A stretch of DNA of 64,000 nucleotides from Echria macrotheca (taxonomy: Eukaryota > Ascomycota > Sordariomycetes > Sordariales > Schizotheciaceae), in contig MU839833.1 of assembly GCA_030411725.1 (NCBI GenBank), forward strand, positions 1,612,001 to 1,676,000, in the 5' to 3' direction. The notes below the pieces were generated by a model that worked only from the letters and a program-made list of their open reading frames with translations, ran no database searches and was not told the origin of the DNA. The position numbers and the translations under genes are program-made. The number at the start of each line of letters is the position of its first letter. The stretch's first letter is position 1. Of this stretch, positions 34,303 through 44,608 are shown in pieces.

Positions 34303-35427
34303 TTAAAGAGAAGGGGTCTTCTCCGACTTGGCCAAGATCAAAATAACCTCGGGCACAATAACGGCAAGGGCAAACACATACACGGCAAACGTGATGCCCA
34401 CAATCTTGGCATAGAGCTTATACAGCCGCACCCAGCTCGCCTTGGGGAACGTAGCCAACGCATCACGCATGCTCACGAAGCCCTTGCCGCTGACAACGAC
34501 GGGATCGACCTTGCCGCCGAACGACCGGTCAAACGGCACAATGGTATCCTCATCGGGCGGGAGCAGCGACGCCTGCACGCGGACGAGGAGCACATTGGCG
34601 GGGACCACGGCGGCGAGCTGGATGCCGACGGCCAGGATAAAAACGATAAGCGACTTCCACGCGACATCACCGCCGAGCTGCGGCGGGTTCTCGGGGATCT
34701 CGGGGTCCGACCGGCCGGGGACGGCCAGGCCCAGGGCGCGGCCGACGAGCGCGGGCACGGCGAAGTTGACGGCGTTGGCGAGCCAGACGGCCAGGATGGG
34801 GAAGCAGGTGGCCTCGAACGTCTTCTTGAAGGGCGGCAGGCGCTGGTAGAACTTCTTGGACGAGGGCGCCGAGATGACGATGTGCGTCCAGGCGGCGCCG
34901 AGCTGCGTCAGCGCGAGCTGGGCGAGCAGGGCGCCGATCGGGATCAGCGGCAGGAACTTGGTGAAGATGTTGCCCAGGCTGGCCTCGGCCACTGACAGAA
35001 CGGCGGCGCACACGATGCCGCGGAAGTAGGAGCGCCAGCCGGCGACGGAGCCGAGCAGGCGGCGGGTCGCGCGGAGAGAGGTCGTGATGGGCTTGCCGGG
35101 GACCGAGGCTTCGGGGCCGTGGTCGGCTGTCTCGTCGAGGGCGACGGGCTCGTACGCGGGCGGGTTCGGGTCCTCGACTATCGCGAGGGTTGGGAAGATG
35201 CTGCCGATGGTGTAGCCGAGCTATCCGGGTCCAGTTAGCGTCTTTGTCGGGGTTTGTTGTTTTGTCTTATTTTGTTCAGAAAGGCTTACGAAGAGGAAGA
35301 TGGGGAAGAAGATGATGAAATCCCCGAGCGCGATGAGGCCGGCCCACGCGGGCAACTTGAGGTTCGTCGGCTCCTCGACGAAGCGCCTCGCGATGGCATG
35401 GCCGGTGTTTGCGACGTGCTGCAACAT
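34303..35427 (-). CDS. Polytopic membrane protein of unknown function
   Basis: Two exons: 35427-35290 and 35220-34303, with a 69-base intron (GTAAGC donor, GCTAAC branch, GGATAG acceptor), 351 residues. I count five to six hydrophobic helices: LIALGDFIIFFPIFLFLGY (across the splice), IGALLAQLALTQLGAAW, FPILAVWLANAVNFAVPALV, SLIVFILAVGIQLAAVVPAN and ITFAVYVFALAVIVPEVILI. A soluble Pro/Glu-rich loop follows the first helix. The family is one I have seen in filamentous ascomycetes under misleading labels such as ubiquitin carrier protein; nothing in this sequence resembles an E2 enzyme. Function unknown. Confidence 0.78.
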
Positions 35428-36382
35428 GGTGATGTCTTGCAGCGAAAAGGGTGTGGTGTTGATGAATGAGCGAAACGAAAAAATACAGAAAATATAGAAC
35501 AGGAGGAAAAGGGATCGGCAGAGTATTTAACAGGAGACAAAAAAAATGATCAGTAACCTTCGTCGCCTAGGCTTCCGAAGGTGGCGATTTAAGAAAGCAA
35601 TACGAGAAGCAGAGGATGATGGATCTTGGAAAGCGTTTAAAAGGGGTTCCCCAGCTTCACAAAGACGGCCGCAGGGCCCGGTGCACAAGGCAGCAGATGC
35701 GACGCTGCCCGCGAGGGGTGGGGTCCCTGAGACAGCGCCGAGCCAATGATCCGCGCTGCACCGCCTCTGTCGCGCCGCGCGGACGCAGGCCGGACTTTGC
35801 GATTTCAAGCGGGGCCCATCTTTTTTCAATCCTTCCACGCGGTCCCAACCACTTGGCCAAAACGCTGAAAGCCAAACAAGGCTGAGTCACGGAGGATGCA
35901 ACAAGGCCTTCTCTGAGAGCCAACCGTTGGCGATGCTGCTTTATTAGCTGAAGGCCGACTTGCAGCGGTTACGGAATATTGAGCTTGGCTTTTGGAGGTG
36001 AGTGACAAACAAACACGCGGGGGACAGCATGCCCCGCAGTGTTGGGAAGGCAGGTGATGGCTTCTTGGAGATGGTGTGGACCAGTGGCACGAGGCTGGAA
36101 TGGCTCCAGATCACGGAAGCAGGTGATTTCAGCCATCCGATACTACTTGGAAGACAGATTCAGCTAGAGAAGTCGAGATGTAGTCTCCCAGATATCTTGC
36201 TCTTTGCATTCATGAATAGCCTCCGATGTGGGCTCGGGAGCTGCCGCTAGCGCTGCAGCCAAGCCCCACCGACGTCACAGCCTATCGTCGCTATCGATAG
36301 GGCGATGAACCCCACCATGGCATGAAGAGGGGCACAAGCTGCTTCTTCTGTCTCTAAAGACAGCTCACCATCGACGCAGGCC
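35428..36382. other. Divergent promoter region between membrane protein gene and ppm1
   Basis: About 955 bases between divergent starts, no gene supported. Confidence 0.5.
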
Positions 36383-37554
36383 ATGTCGGCGTCTTCTATT
36401 CCGAACCTGCTCTCACTCCGGGGTTCCCGTGGCGGGAGGGGCAGAACTCGCGGGGGCCGGGCTGGTCCCGGGGGTCCCGGCCCGGACGCGGCAGCCGCCC
36501 ACAACGCCACGATCCAGGCCACCGACACGGACGCGGCCGTCTCCCGGTTGAGTGCCGTCGAGCTCGGCTACCTTGACGATCCCTTTGCGCGGCTGTTTGT
36601 CCAACAGCCACCGGGCCCCTCGTCGCGAAGACTACCCATCATCAACCGAGGTACTCCCCTCCCCGAAACCATCATGAACCGATGCAGCTAACATGACATC
36701 CAGGCACATATACACGCACAACAGCCATAGAAAACATAGTCAGCCACTTCCTCCAGACCACCCAGGGCCAAAAACGCCAAATCATCTCCCTCGGCGCCGG
36801 CACCGACACCCGCGCCCTCCGCCTCTTCGCCTCCACCTCCCCCGTCATCACCGACCTAGCCTACCACGAGCTCGACTTCCCAGCGACAGTTGCCCAGAAA
36901 CTCACCACGATCCGCTCCTCGCCCCAGCTCCAGTCCATCCTAACCATCACCCCTAATCTGTCCCCCCCACCACCACCCCCATCCCCAAATTCCTCCCAAA
37001 CAACAACAACATACCAAACCACCTCGACTACAAATCCAACAAACACCCTCACCCTCCACGGCATCGACCTCCGCTCCCTAACAGCCACATCCCCACCCCT
37101 CCCCTCCATCACCTCCACCCTCCCAACCCTCCTAATCTCAGAATGCTGCCTCTGCTATCTCTCCCCGCAAGAAGCCGCCTCCGTTCTCTCCCACTTCACC
37201 ACCCTCATCCCCGCCGCCGGCCTAGGCATAATCCTCTACGAACCGATAAAGCCGCAAGACCCCTTCGGCCGCATGATGGTCTCCAACCTCGCCGCGCGGC
37301 AGATCCGCATGCCCACGCTCGAAGTCTACAAACAGCCCGAGGACCAGGCGGCGCGGCTCCGCGACGCCGGCTTCGAGTTCGTCGAGACGCTCACCGTCGA
37401 CGCGGCCTGGGAGCGGTGGGTGGACGCGGAGGAGAAGGAGCGGGTGGATGCGCTCGAGGGGCTGGATGAGGTCGAGGAGTGGGTGTTGCTCGCGGGGCAT
37501 TACATTGTTGCGTGGGCTTGGAAGGGTGGCAAGTTTGAGCTGCCTGGGACGTAG
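36383..37554 (+). CDS. ppm1: Leucine carboxyl methyltransferase (PP2A methyltransferase)
   Basis: Two exons: 36383-36650 and 36704-37554, with a 53-base intron (GTACTC donor, GCTAAC branch, CCAG), 372 residues. Key signs are the SAM-binding motif ISLGAGTDTRALRL shortly after the splice, AVELGYLDDPFARLFV before it, ELDFPATVAQKL, and LLISECCLCYLSP followed by LYEPIKPQDPFGRMM. These are the conserved blocks of the LCMT1/Ppm1 family, which methylates the C-terminal leucine of the PP2A catalytic subunit and so controls holoenzyme assembly. A Pro/Ser/Thr-rich insertion (SPPPPPPSPNSSQ) lies between the SAM fold and the ECC block and may be a lineage-specific loop. Confidence 0.9.
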
Positions 37555-38068
37555 TCGTCTTATTGTCTTGAATCGGAAATTCATCTAGTCACCACTGCAT
37601 GCATTATGTGGACTCGCCTGACGAATCATCCTAGGATATTCTCTATTCCATCAATACAAACAAAAAACTGCTGTTGACCCTATAATGGACGGAAGAAACC
37701 CAGTGATCTGCCTCCTCCCTTGGGGTATCTCCGTAACCGGGATGTCACCCGCAAACGCCGCCTGGCCCTGAACCTTGCTTGGCCTGAATAAAATAACCCT
37801 CTTCACTGCCTGAATCATCAACCGATCCAGCAGCCACTTCACCCGACGATTATCGAGAGAAGGCTGCTGGCTGCTTCTGCTTCGGTCTCATCCCGACCAA
37901 CACTTGCTGGCCACGCCCGTTACCCGTTTCTAAAATCAAAACCCACGTCCATATCTTGTTGTGCCGGGTCCAATCCCAAGCATCAAGCATCAAACTTCCA
38001 ATCATCATCGATACCAGAACTCCATAACCCCTTGCACTCCGAAAGCTCGAGTCTCGCGCAATCAAAAC
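37555..38068. other. Convergent intergenic region
   Basis: 514 bases between the 3' ends of ppm1 and spt3, nothing gene-like. Confidence 0.5.
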
Positions 38069-39164
38069 CTAGAAAAGCTTCAAGCTGGTATGCTGCGTCA
38101 ACCGGGTCCCATTCAGCATAGCCCTCAACTTCTTCGGCCGCTGCTGCAGCCGCCGAAAAGCCTCTTGGATATGCTTCGGCTCGACGGGCGTGCGGCCCTC
38201 GCTGGGCGGGTCAAACAGGCCCTGGGCGAGCTTGCGCTTCTTGGCACCGGCGGCGTTATCTCCCGAGCGCTCCCTGTGCAGGTCCTCGTTCTCCTTGATC
38301 TTGAGCGCCTCCTCGGTCAGCGTCTGGACCATCTCGAACGTCAAAAACCCGAGAATATCGACAATGTCGTCCGAGGGCTTGCTGTCCGTCACGACGCCGA
38401 ATCCGGCCCACTCGCGGAACCGCTTGCCCTTGCGATAGGTAAACGACGCCTGGCGGAATTCGGACCACGTCACGTACTCCTCGCGCGTCATCGCCTTGGT
38501 GCGCTCGTCGGCCTTGCGGAGGCGCTGTAGGGTTATATAGTTCATCTCTTCCTCCTCCTCGTCCTCTTCGTCCTCGCGCTCCGGCACTTCCACGCTGTAG
38601 AACGAAGACGGCTCCCACGGCAGACCGACCTTGGCCTTCTTGTTCTTCTTGGCTGTGTCGTCGACTGGGCCGCCGGCCACAACACCTCCGACCGGGTCTT
38701 CACCAGCGCCAAGGTCTGCCTCACCACCCTTGTCGTCCGAATCCTTGACATTCTTTCTCACGTCCTTCCACGACAGGAACGTTCGAAGACGGGATACCTT
38801 GGGAGCATCATCTCGAATTTGGAATATTAGATCATTGATGGTGATCGACCTGGAACCGCGTCGCGCTGCTAGATCAGTGCAGCTTCGGAGCTGGAACTTG
38901 TTAGCTTGGATCCGCCGCACTCAAGAAACAACTTACAATCTCGATAACCTGCTGCCGCACAATGTCTTCGATGATGCCCGTGGTCTCGACAGATGGTTCG
39001 CCCGTCTCGCCCGATACGTACATCATCTGGCGGATCTTGTCAGTCATGTACGCAACCTCGTTGAGACCCGAATCCAGGACACGCTCCGAGAAATCATCAC
39101 CACCGGCGCCCACTTGGTCTGCCGACGTGGAACTGGTTCCCTGGGAAGATCCGGTTTCCGTCAT
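38069..39164 (-). CDS. spt3: SAGA subunit Spt3
   Basis: Two exons: 39164-38937 and 38890-38069, with a 46-base intron (GTAAGT, GCTAAC, CCAG), 349 residues. The N-terminal histone-fold region reads YMTDKIRQMMYVSGET, GIIEDIVRQQVIEIL, then ITINDLIFQIRDDAPKVSRL, which is the TAF13-like half of Spt3. A second fold-like segment follows an acidic linker (EEDEEEEEMNYITLQRL). Spt3 is a core SAGA component that helps deliver TBP to promoters. I chose the ATG at 39164 (MTETGSS); an in-frame ATG at 39224 would add 20 residues of low conservation value. The gene follows the Gln/Pro-rich gene on the same strand, with only ~222 bases from that stop to this start. Confidence 0.9.
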
Positions 39165-39386
39165 CGCTGCTATGAACTTGAATAAATTTGAAGGAACAAA
39201 TCCCGACACCGTTGTTGACTCCATCGCTTCGTCCACCCTGCTCAGCTGCAGGGTCTCCGTGGTTGTGGTTGGATTAACGGTTTGGCTGGCTCCGATCGAC
39301 GGGAATGTACTCGCCAGATCGATAGTAGAACCATGCCGCTCCGGAAATCCGTTTGTCTCCACCACCACCTCCCCGGAGCCTGCCTG

Positions 39387-41087
39387 CTAGGCACGCCTCG
39401 CCGCCGAATCGGACTGCTGGCCCGGTTCGTATGCCGGCCAGTCTCTGAGGAATTCTTGGATGTCATCCTGCGTGATAGGGGTCCCTTGACCATTTAAGCC
39501 CCGCGCCCAATCGAGTCGCCCATTACGAGTCGCCGAGCTGTCAATGTTTGGATCCTGCGGCGCTCTGGCGTGATTGTTCGGCGGGTTGTTCGGCGGTGGG
39601 TTGTTCGGCGGTAGGGATACGTTTTCTGGGAACAATGCGTTGATATCCCGGTCTAGTTCCTCGATCGCCTGGTCAAGTTCCTCACGAGTAAGATGGCTCA
39701 ACAGATCCGGGGTGGTCTGTAAATCAAACTGCGCATCATCAAAGAGGCGAGGATCTAGGTTGTCCAACAGATAGTCAGTCGTGGAAACGGGGGGCATGCC
39801 GCCCGTGAGGTTTCCGTGAGCTGCTGGGTCGTTTGTCTGGACGAAAGGGTCGGGCAAAGGCTCATTCCGGACCCACTCAGGCGTGGTATTCACCGGCATG
39901 TTTGGCATTGTCGCCATCCAGTCCTGATGCTCCATCCGTGGTTCATGAACTGGAGCAGCATTCATTCCATATGGCTGACTTCCGTATGGTTGATTTCCAT
40001 ATGGTTGATTTCCATATGGCTGATTTCCATATGGCTGATAAAGAGCTGGGACATGCGGCGCTCCAAATGACTGAGGCAACGATGAGACTGCCTGATGTTC
40101 GACCATCTGGCCCTCGGGATGTCTCTGAGGATTGGCAAAGCCAAAAGGCTGCCGACGATCGATCTCGGCGGGCTGGAAATTGTCGAATTGAAAGCCGCCA
40201 TTCCCAAAATCCGCCGGTTGCTGCAGCGCGGCTTGCTCCAAGTCGAAGAACTGATCAAAATCAACAGCTTCCCCAGGCTGCTGATGGTCGGCGACTCCCA
40301 AAGGTTGCTGATATTGGGCGACTCCCAAAGGCTGCTGAAGGCCGGCGACCCCCAAAGGCTGCCGGTCGGCGATTCCCAAAGGCTGCTGGCCAGCGACTCC
40401 CAAAGGCTGCTGGTCGGCGACTCCCAAGGGCTGCTGGTATTGGGGGAGCCCCAAAGGATGCCAAAAGTCGGCCTGCTGGCCAGCATGAGCAGGTGCCTGC
40501 GACCGATCCTCGCGATTCCCGAAAACACCATCCTGAAAGGTCAGGGATGAAGGCCCTGCTTGTGGAATTGCCTGCTCAGGCACACTGGAGAACTGCTCAG
40601 CCGGATACTAAGGGGCTGAGCCAGTGTGTGCCAATGGTGCGGCAGGTTCCAGATTCAGGCCCAATGCCTGAAAATCGGCTTGAGCTTGTTGCTGAGGTTG
40701 CTCAGCAACAACACGATCCTGCCTTTGCTGAGGCAGGTTTCCATTCGGCGGCATGGCAAAGAACGCATCTTCCCAAGGGAAAGGTGCGGGATTGGCCGGC
40801 CATTGTCCCGCCGCGGAACCCATCTGTGGGTTGGGCAGCGGCTGTGCCAGCCCAGCGGTGGCGCCTCCCTGTGACATGGGAGGAACCGGCATCGCCATGT
40901 TCGAACTGGCGTTGCTTTGGGCTGTCGCGATCGCGGTGCCCGGTGGAGCTTGTGCAGCTCTTGATGTCGCTGGCCTGGCCGGGCGCATCAGCCGCTGCTT
41001 CTTGGGACGGGGCGATCCGGATGGTCCCGCGATTGTGCCAGTCTCGCGAGAGCGACGCTTCGTCGCCTGTGCTTTCTTGGGCGGCAT
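39387..41087 (-). CDS. Gln/Pro-rich repeat protein interrupted by an in-frame TAG
   Basis: One frame runs from ATG 41087 to the stop at 39387, broken only by TAG at 40610-40608. The first part encodes 159 residues (MPPKKAQATKRRSR, a basic NLS-like start, then Gln/Pro/Ala-rich sequence). The second, in the same phase, encodes 406 residues with more of the same composition. The second part has no in-frame ATG until well after its repeats, so it is unlikely to be an independent gene. I found no intron that removes the TAG and keeps frame. The protein has PLGVA-type and QPYGN-type tandem repeats and an acidic C-terminal part (LTREELDQAIEELDRDINAL). It could be a nuclear low-complexity coactivator. 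Options are a CAG-to-TAG pseudogene, readthrough or a base error. Confidence 0.55.
39966..40041 (-). repeat. 15-base tandem repeat encoding QPYGN
   Basis: Five near-identical 15-base units (on the plus strand, TTCCATATGGCTGA-like) encode QPYG followed by N, S or M within the Gln/Pro-rich gene. Confidence 0.85.
40271..40460 (-). repeat. 24-30-base tandem repeat encoding QQPLGVA units
   Basis: About seven imperfect units (plus-strand core GACTCCCAAAGGCTGCTG) encode PLGVAD/PLGVAG separated by QQ, QYQQ or RQ. Unit length varies in multiples of three, so the frame is preserved. Confidence 0.85.
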
Positions 41088-42866
41088 GGCTCCGAATACG
41101 CTATTGAACAATTAGATTGATTGTTGCGGTTGAGTGTACACGGTGGCAGAGGTCTAGGCAGGAGAACCGACAGGTGATCGGGAGGATTGAGAAGGACGGT
41201 TATGTGAGAGGGGAGTATCGACAAGGCTGAAGGAAAAGAACAATGAGATCACTCACCTCGTAATTTGTGGCGGGATGAACTGGTCACGCAGGATGGAAGG
41301 GTTGTGATCGCGGGATCACAGAACGAGATGCGGGATTGTGGATGTTTTCTTGGACCGGTCAGGAGGAGTGAATGTCTCGAGAGGAAAATTCGAGAAGGCG
41401 AGATCAATCTAAAAAGAACTCCTTTGCGCTCAAGAGGGAACGGAGAAGGGACTGGGTAGGTCGCTTGGTGCGGGAAGATTTCGGTTCCAACTGTGAGGAG
41501 GAAAGGAAAGAAGATGAGGAAGAGAGCGACGAAAAATTTATAGGCCGTGTTGCCGCGTTGATCAGCTTGTTTTGGAAGTACTGAGGAAAGCACGCGTCTC
41601 GATTTCGTCTGAAGTTTGGGCAACGGTATTCAGAACGCGTCTTGACCGCTGGGGCATTGTTTGGATCACTGGAGGTACCCACTTCCGAATCGTCCGATCA
41701 AATCCAGTCGGTGTGGTGGCTATTCACAGGTATTCTCAGAATACCTGAAAGTTTGTTCGGTGATCTGAGGGTGTAGGCCACGGATCGTCCTCGTTGATGT
41801 TCGCATGAACCGAAGAAAGGACGTATCTTCCTGTTTCCGTGAAAGAGGAATGTGGCCGTGTTCATAAGCGGCGTTGTAGCTGAAGGAGTTCCGGTCCGTT
41901 GCTCGAGCCATGACCAAACCAGGAGTCCTAGGTCTCCAATGACAACGCCCTCCATCCTTGACACCCTTGACGGAGGGATACCCAGCGCGCTGGTTCTCTC
42001 GGGAATCCAGTCGACTAAGTCCAGGGGTTCGCATCGATATATACCAACACAATACACCTTCCTTCGGTCCCGTCGATCGTCATCGGCCTCGATCCCACGA
42101 GCCAGCTCCCGGCTTCGATCCCGAGACGGTTCCAGCAGCGATTCCTCCAAGCAATCCAGACTTCGACATCCAAGACTTCAATCTCATCTAGTCCGTCCAG
42201 GTTCCGAGGGCCCTTTATCATCACATTTCCCAGGGATCGCAGCGCTTGCTAGACGATCCACCTCGAAGCATGAGCCGCCGGGACATGTATCACATACCTG
42301 CTGAATTTCTTGACGATATTTATACTGCTTGTCTTTGTCCGCCATCTTGAAGCAATTATGTGCAACTCATATAACCTAGGAACAATCATAAACGCGACGT
42401 TGCGACTGAGGATAATGTCTTTGTGATGGCTTGTCGTTCAAACCCTGGGAATCACGTTGAGGTTGACTGGGCGTGCTGGGTCACACAGCTCTCATGGTCC
42501 GTGCGTCATACCAACAGAAGTACTATCGAACGCCTCTTCTTTAGAAGAGTAAAGATCTAAGTAGGTGTAGCATTTCGTTGAATAGTCGGAATGAACATCA
42601 ATTCTCTGAGAATCAAGATTCTCTCGACGCTGGGCAATTTGCAAAACTGCATGTTGCTGTCTGTGGTCAAACTGTGGCGTCACGTCTGCGCCACATTCAC
42701 TAGCCACACCTCGGTCCATTGACGATAAAGATATCGATAGCGGGTGGCTGACGTTGCCCCTCGATTCAACCCCACGCAAGCTCCAACTGACCAAGCTCCG
42801 GGTCGGTCGCAACCACATCCTATTAGTCTCCTCGACATCTCTCGGTGAATCCAGAGCTTCAGAAAA
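41088..42866. other. Divergent intergenic region before ist1
   Basis: About 1.8 kb between the Gln/Pro-rich gene start and the ist1 start. A plus-strand frame ending at 42191 has a somewhat protein-like tail (PSNPDFDIQDFNLI) but no start codon or splice partners I can defend, so no gene is called. Confidence 0.45.
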
Positions 42867-43828
42867 ATGCCGCGACCCTCCTCTCCGGCCATCGTGGTAT
42901 GTGTATTGAAACTTTGGATGTTTGGAGCTGACTTGTCCAGGCCAAGATAAAGGTACAGCTCAAGCTGGCCATCGCAAGGCTGCGCATGGTCCAGAAGAGG
43001 GACGAAGCGCTCGCAAAGAATCAACGGCGTATCATGGCGCAGCTGTTGGAGGTGGGCAAGGTTGACTCGGCGACGATTCGCGTCGAGAACATCATCCGTT
43101 CCGACATCATCACCGAGCTCCACGAGATCCTCGAGCTGTACTGCGAGCTCCTCCTCGCCCGAGCAGGTCTCCTGGAAGGGCCAACGTGTGATGCCGGTCT
43201 CGAAGAAGCCGTCAAAAGTATCATCTATGCCGCGCCAAAGACGGAAATTAAGGAGCTCCACCAAGTCCGCGTGCTCCTCGCCGAGAAATTCGGCAAAGAG
43301 TTCGTCCTCCAGGCCATGGAAAACACCGATGGAAAGGTATCCGAGAAGGTGGTCAAGAAGCTGAGCGTCAGTCCTCCAAAACCAGAGCTCGTTACGGGCT
43401 ATCTTGAGGAAATCGCCAGAGCCTATGGCGTGAACTGGCCACGGAAGCCCGACCAAGACCTGGGCGACCCGCCAGACTTCCTTGGCGACGATGACGAAAA
43501 CCCCAGCGGGGGCCAAGCTCAGAAGAATCTGGAGGCGCCGATTTTGTCAGAGGATGCCGTCGATACCGAAGTCGATGCCAGGGCCGAGTTGAGCAAGGCC
43601 ACACCACCAAGAACCTTTGGCCCCAGCAGTCCGCTACATGTCAACCCGCCCAGCCCTTCGACCGACAATATCCACCCAAAGGTAACCCTGAACTCGGTTG
43701 AGCTCAAGCCGACCAAGAAAACAGGAAATATTACCGTGACGAAGAAAGCCGAGCCGAAAGGGAGTATCGCCGATGGGATTCCCGATGTGGATGAACTGGC
43801 AAAGCGTTTCGCGGCGCTCAAGCGGTAG
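42867..43828 (+). CDS. ist1: Ist1-family ESCRT-III regulator
   Basis: Two exons: 42867-42896 and 42941-43828, with a 44-base intron (GTATGT donor, CTGAC branch, GTCCAG), 305 residues. After 10 residues of exon 1, the N-terminal IST1 domain starts with AKIKVQLKLAIARLRMVQKR and continues through ALAKNQRRIMAQLLEVGK, ARVEN-like IRVENIIRSD, and LELYCELLLARAGLL. This is the ESCRT-III-like helical core. The extreme C-terminus DVDELAKRFAALKR fits the MIM1 consensus that binds the MIT domain of Vps4. Ist1 modulates Vps4 recruitment to endosomal ESCRT-III. The middle is a disordered Pro/Ser/Asp-rich linker. Confidence 0.92.
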
Positions 43829-44608
43829 GGTGGTACTTCTTCAGGTTGTCTCTGTATGGGATGTATTTTCAGACTAAGGCGTTTGGCGTGGCTACCTGTC
43901 TTGTTGCATTGGAGCGAGGAGTCTTTTGGTTGTTAGCGGGTCTCCTTATCGAGGGGTGAGTCTAGAGTAGATTGTGTGGGATGAAGTTCCCAAGTCATGC
44001 TCGGTGGCTCCGCCAATGCAGAACCAACAAACAGAATGGTATCCAGGTGTTCAGAACTGAGTTCACGGTAGATTCAGACTATTCTCGAGCAATAGTTCCT
44101 GGTGCTGCAGCTCTTGTTCGGGGTGTTGAAGATAAAGGTGACGACGGATGCTCCTTCCTCACTGCTTCACTCCTGCCTCAAGGCGCCTGCCATCTTTGTC
44201 AACTTGAGAAAACTTTCCCAGATCCGACTCACCTCTCCAGCTTTGGAAGATGACACAAATTGGAGTGTATCCGCTGCCGAGCATACTTCCCCATGATAGT
44301 TTTCATCTGTCGTTTCAACACGCCGCCTTTACTTCCGTTTGAACACGCCTCTGAAACCCGTATCCGCCTCGCCAGTCCTCGAGGTAGTTGTTTCCCTTCT
44401 GTCTCTTCCCTGGAAGACGCTGCTCCCTGTTCTTACCAATCTGGGATAACTACACTTGCGGCATCCTAACTCCTCTACCGGCCTTCACCACCCGAAGGTC
44501 GATAGCCGATTCCAATCCGCCTCGACATTCCTGTTTTGTCTCTCCACCTCGGGGCACGATCGTATTCGAGATCCTTCGTCAAACCAACCCATCCGAGCCA
44601 ACGACACA
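43829..44608. other. Intergenic region
   Basis: 780 bases between ist1 and the zinc-knuckle gene. A frame open from 44456 is the untranslated upstream part of the next gene's frame; the first ATG in that frame is 44609. Confidence 0.5.

Noticed and set aside
41958..42191. Possible exon ending PSNPDFDIQDFNLI upstream of ist1
   Set aside because: No ATG or clear acceptor joins it to other coding sequence, so it remains only a weak compositional hint.
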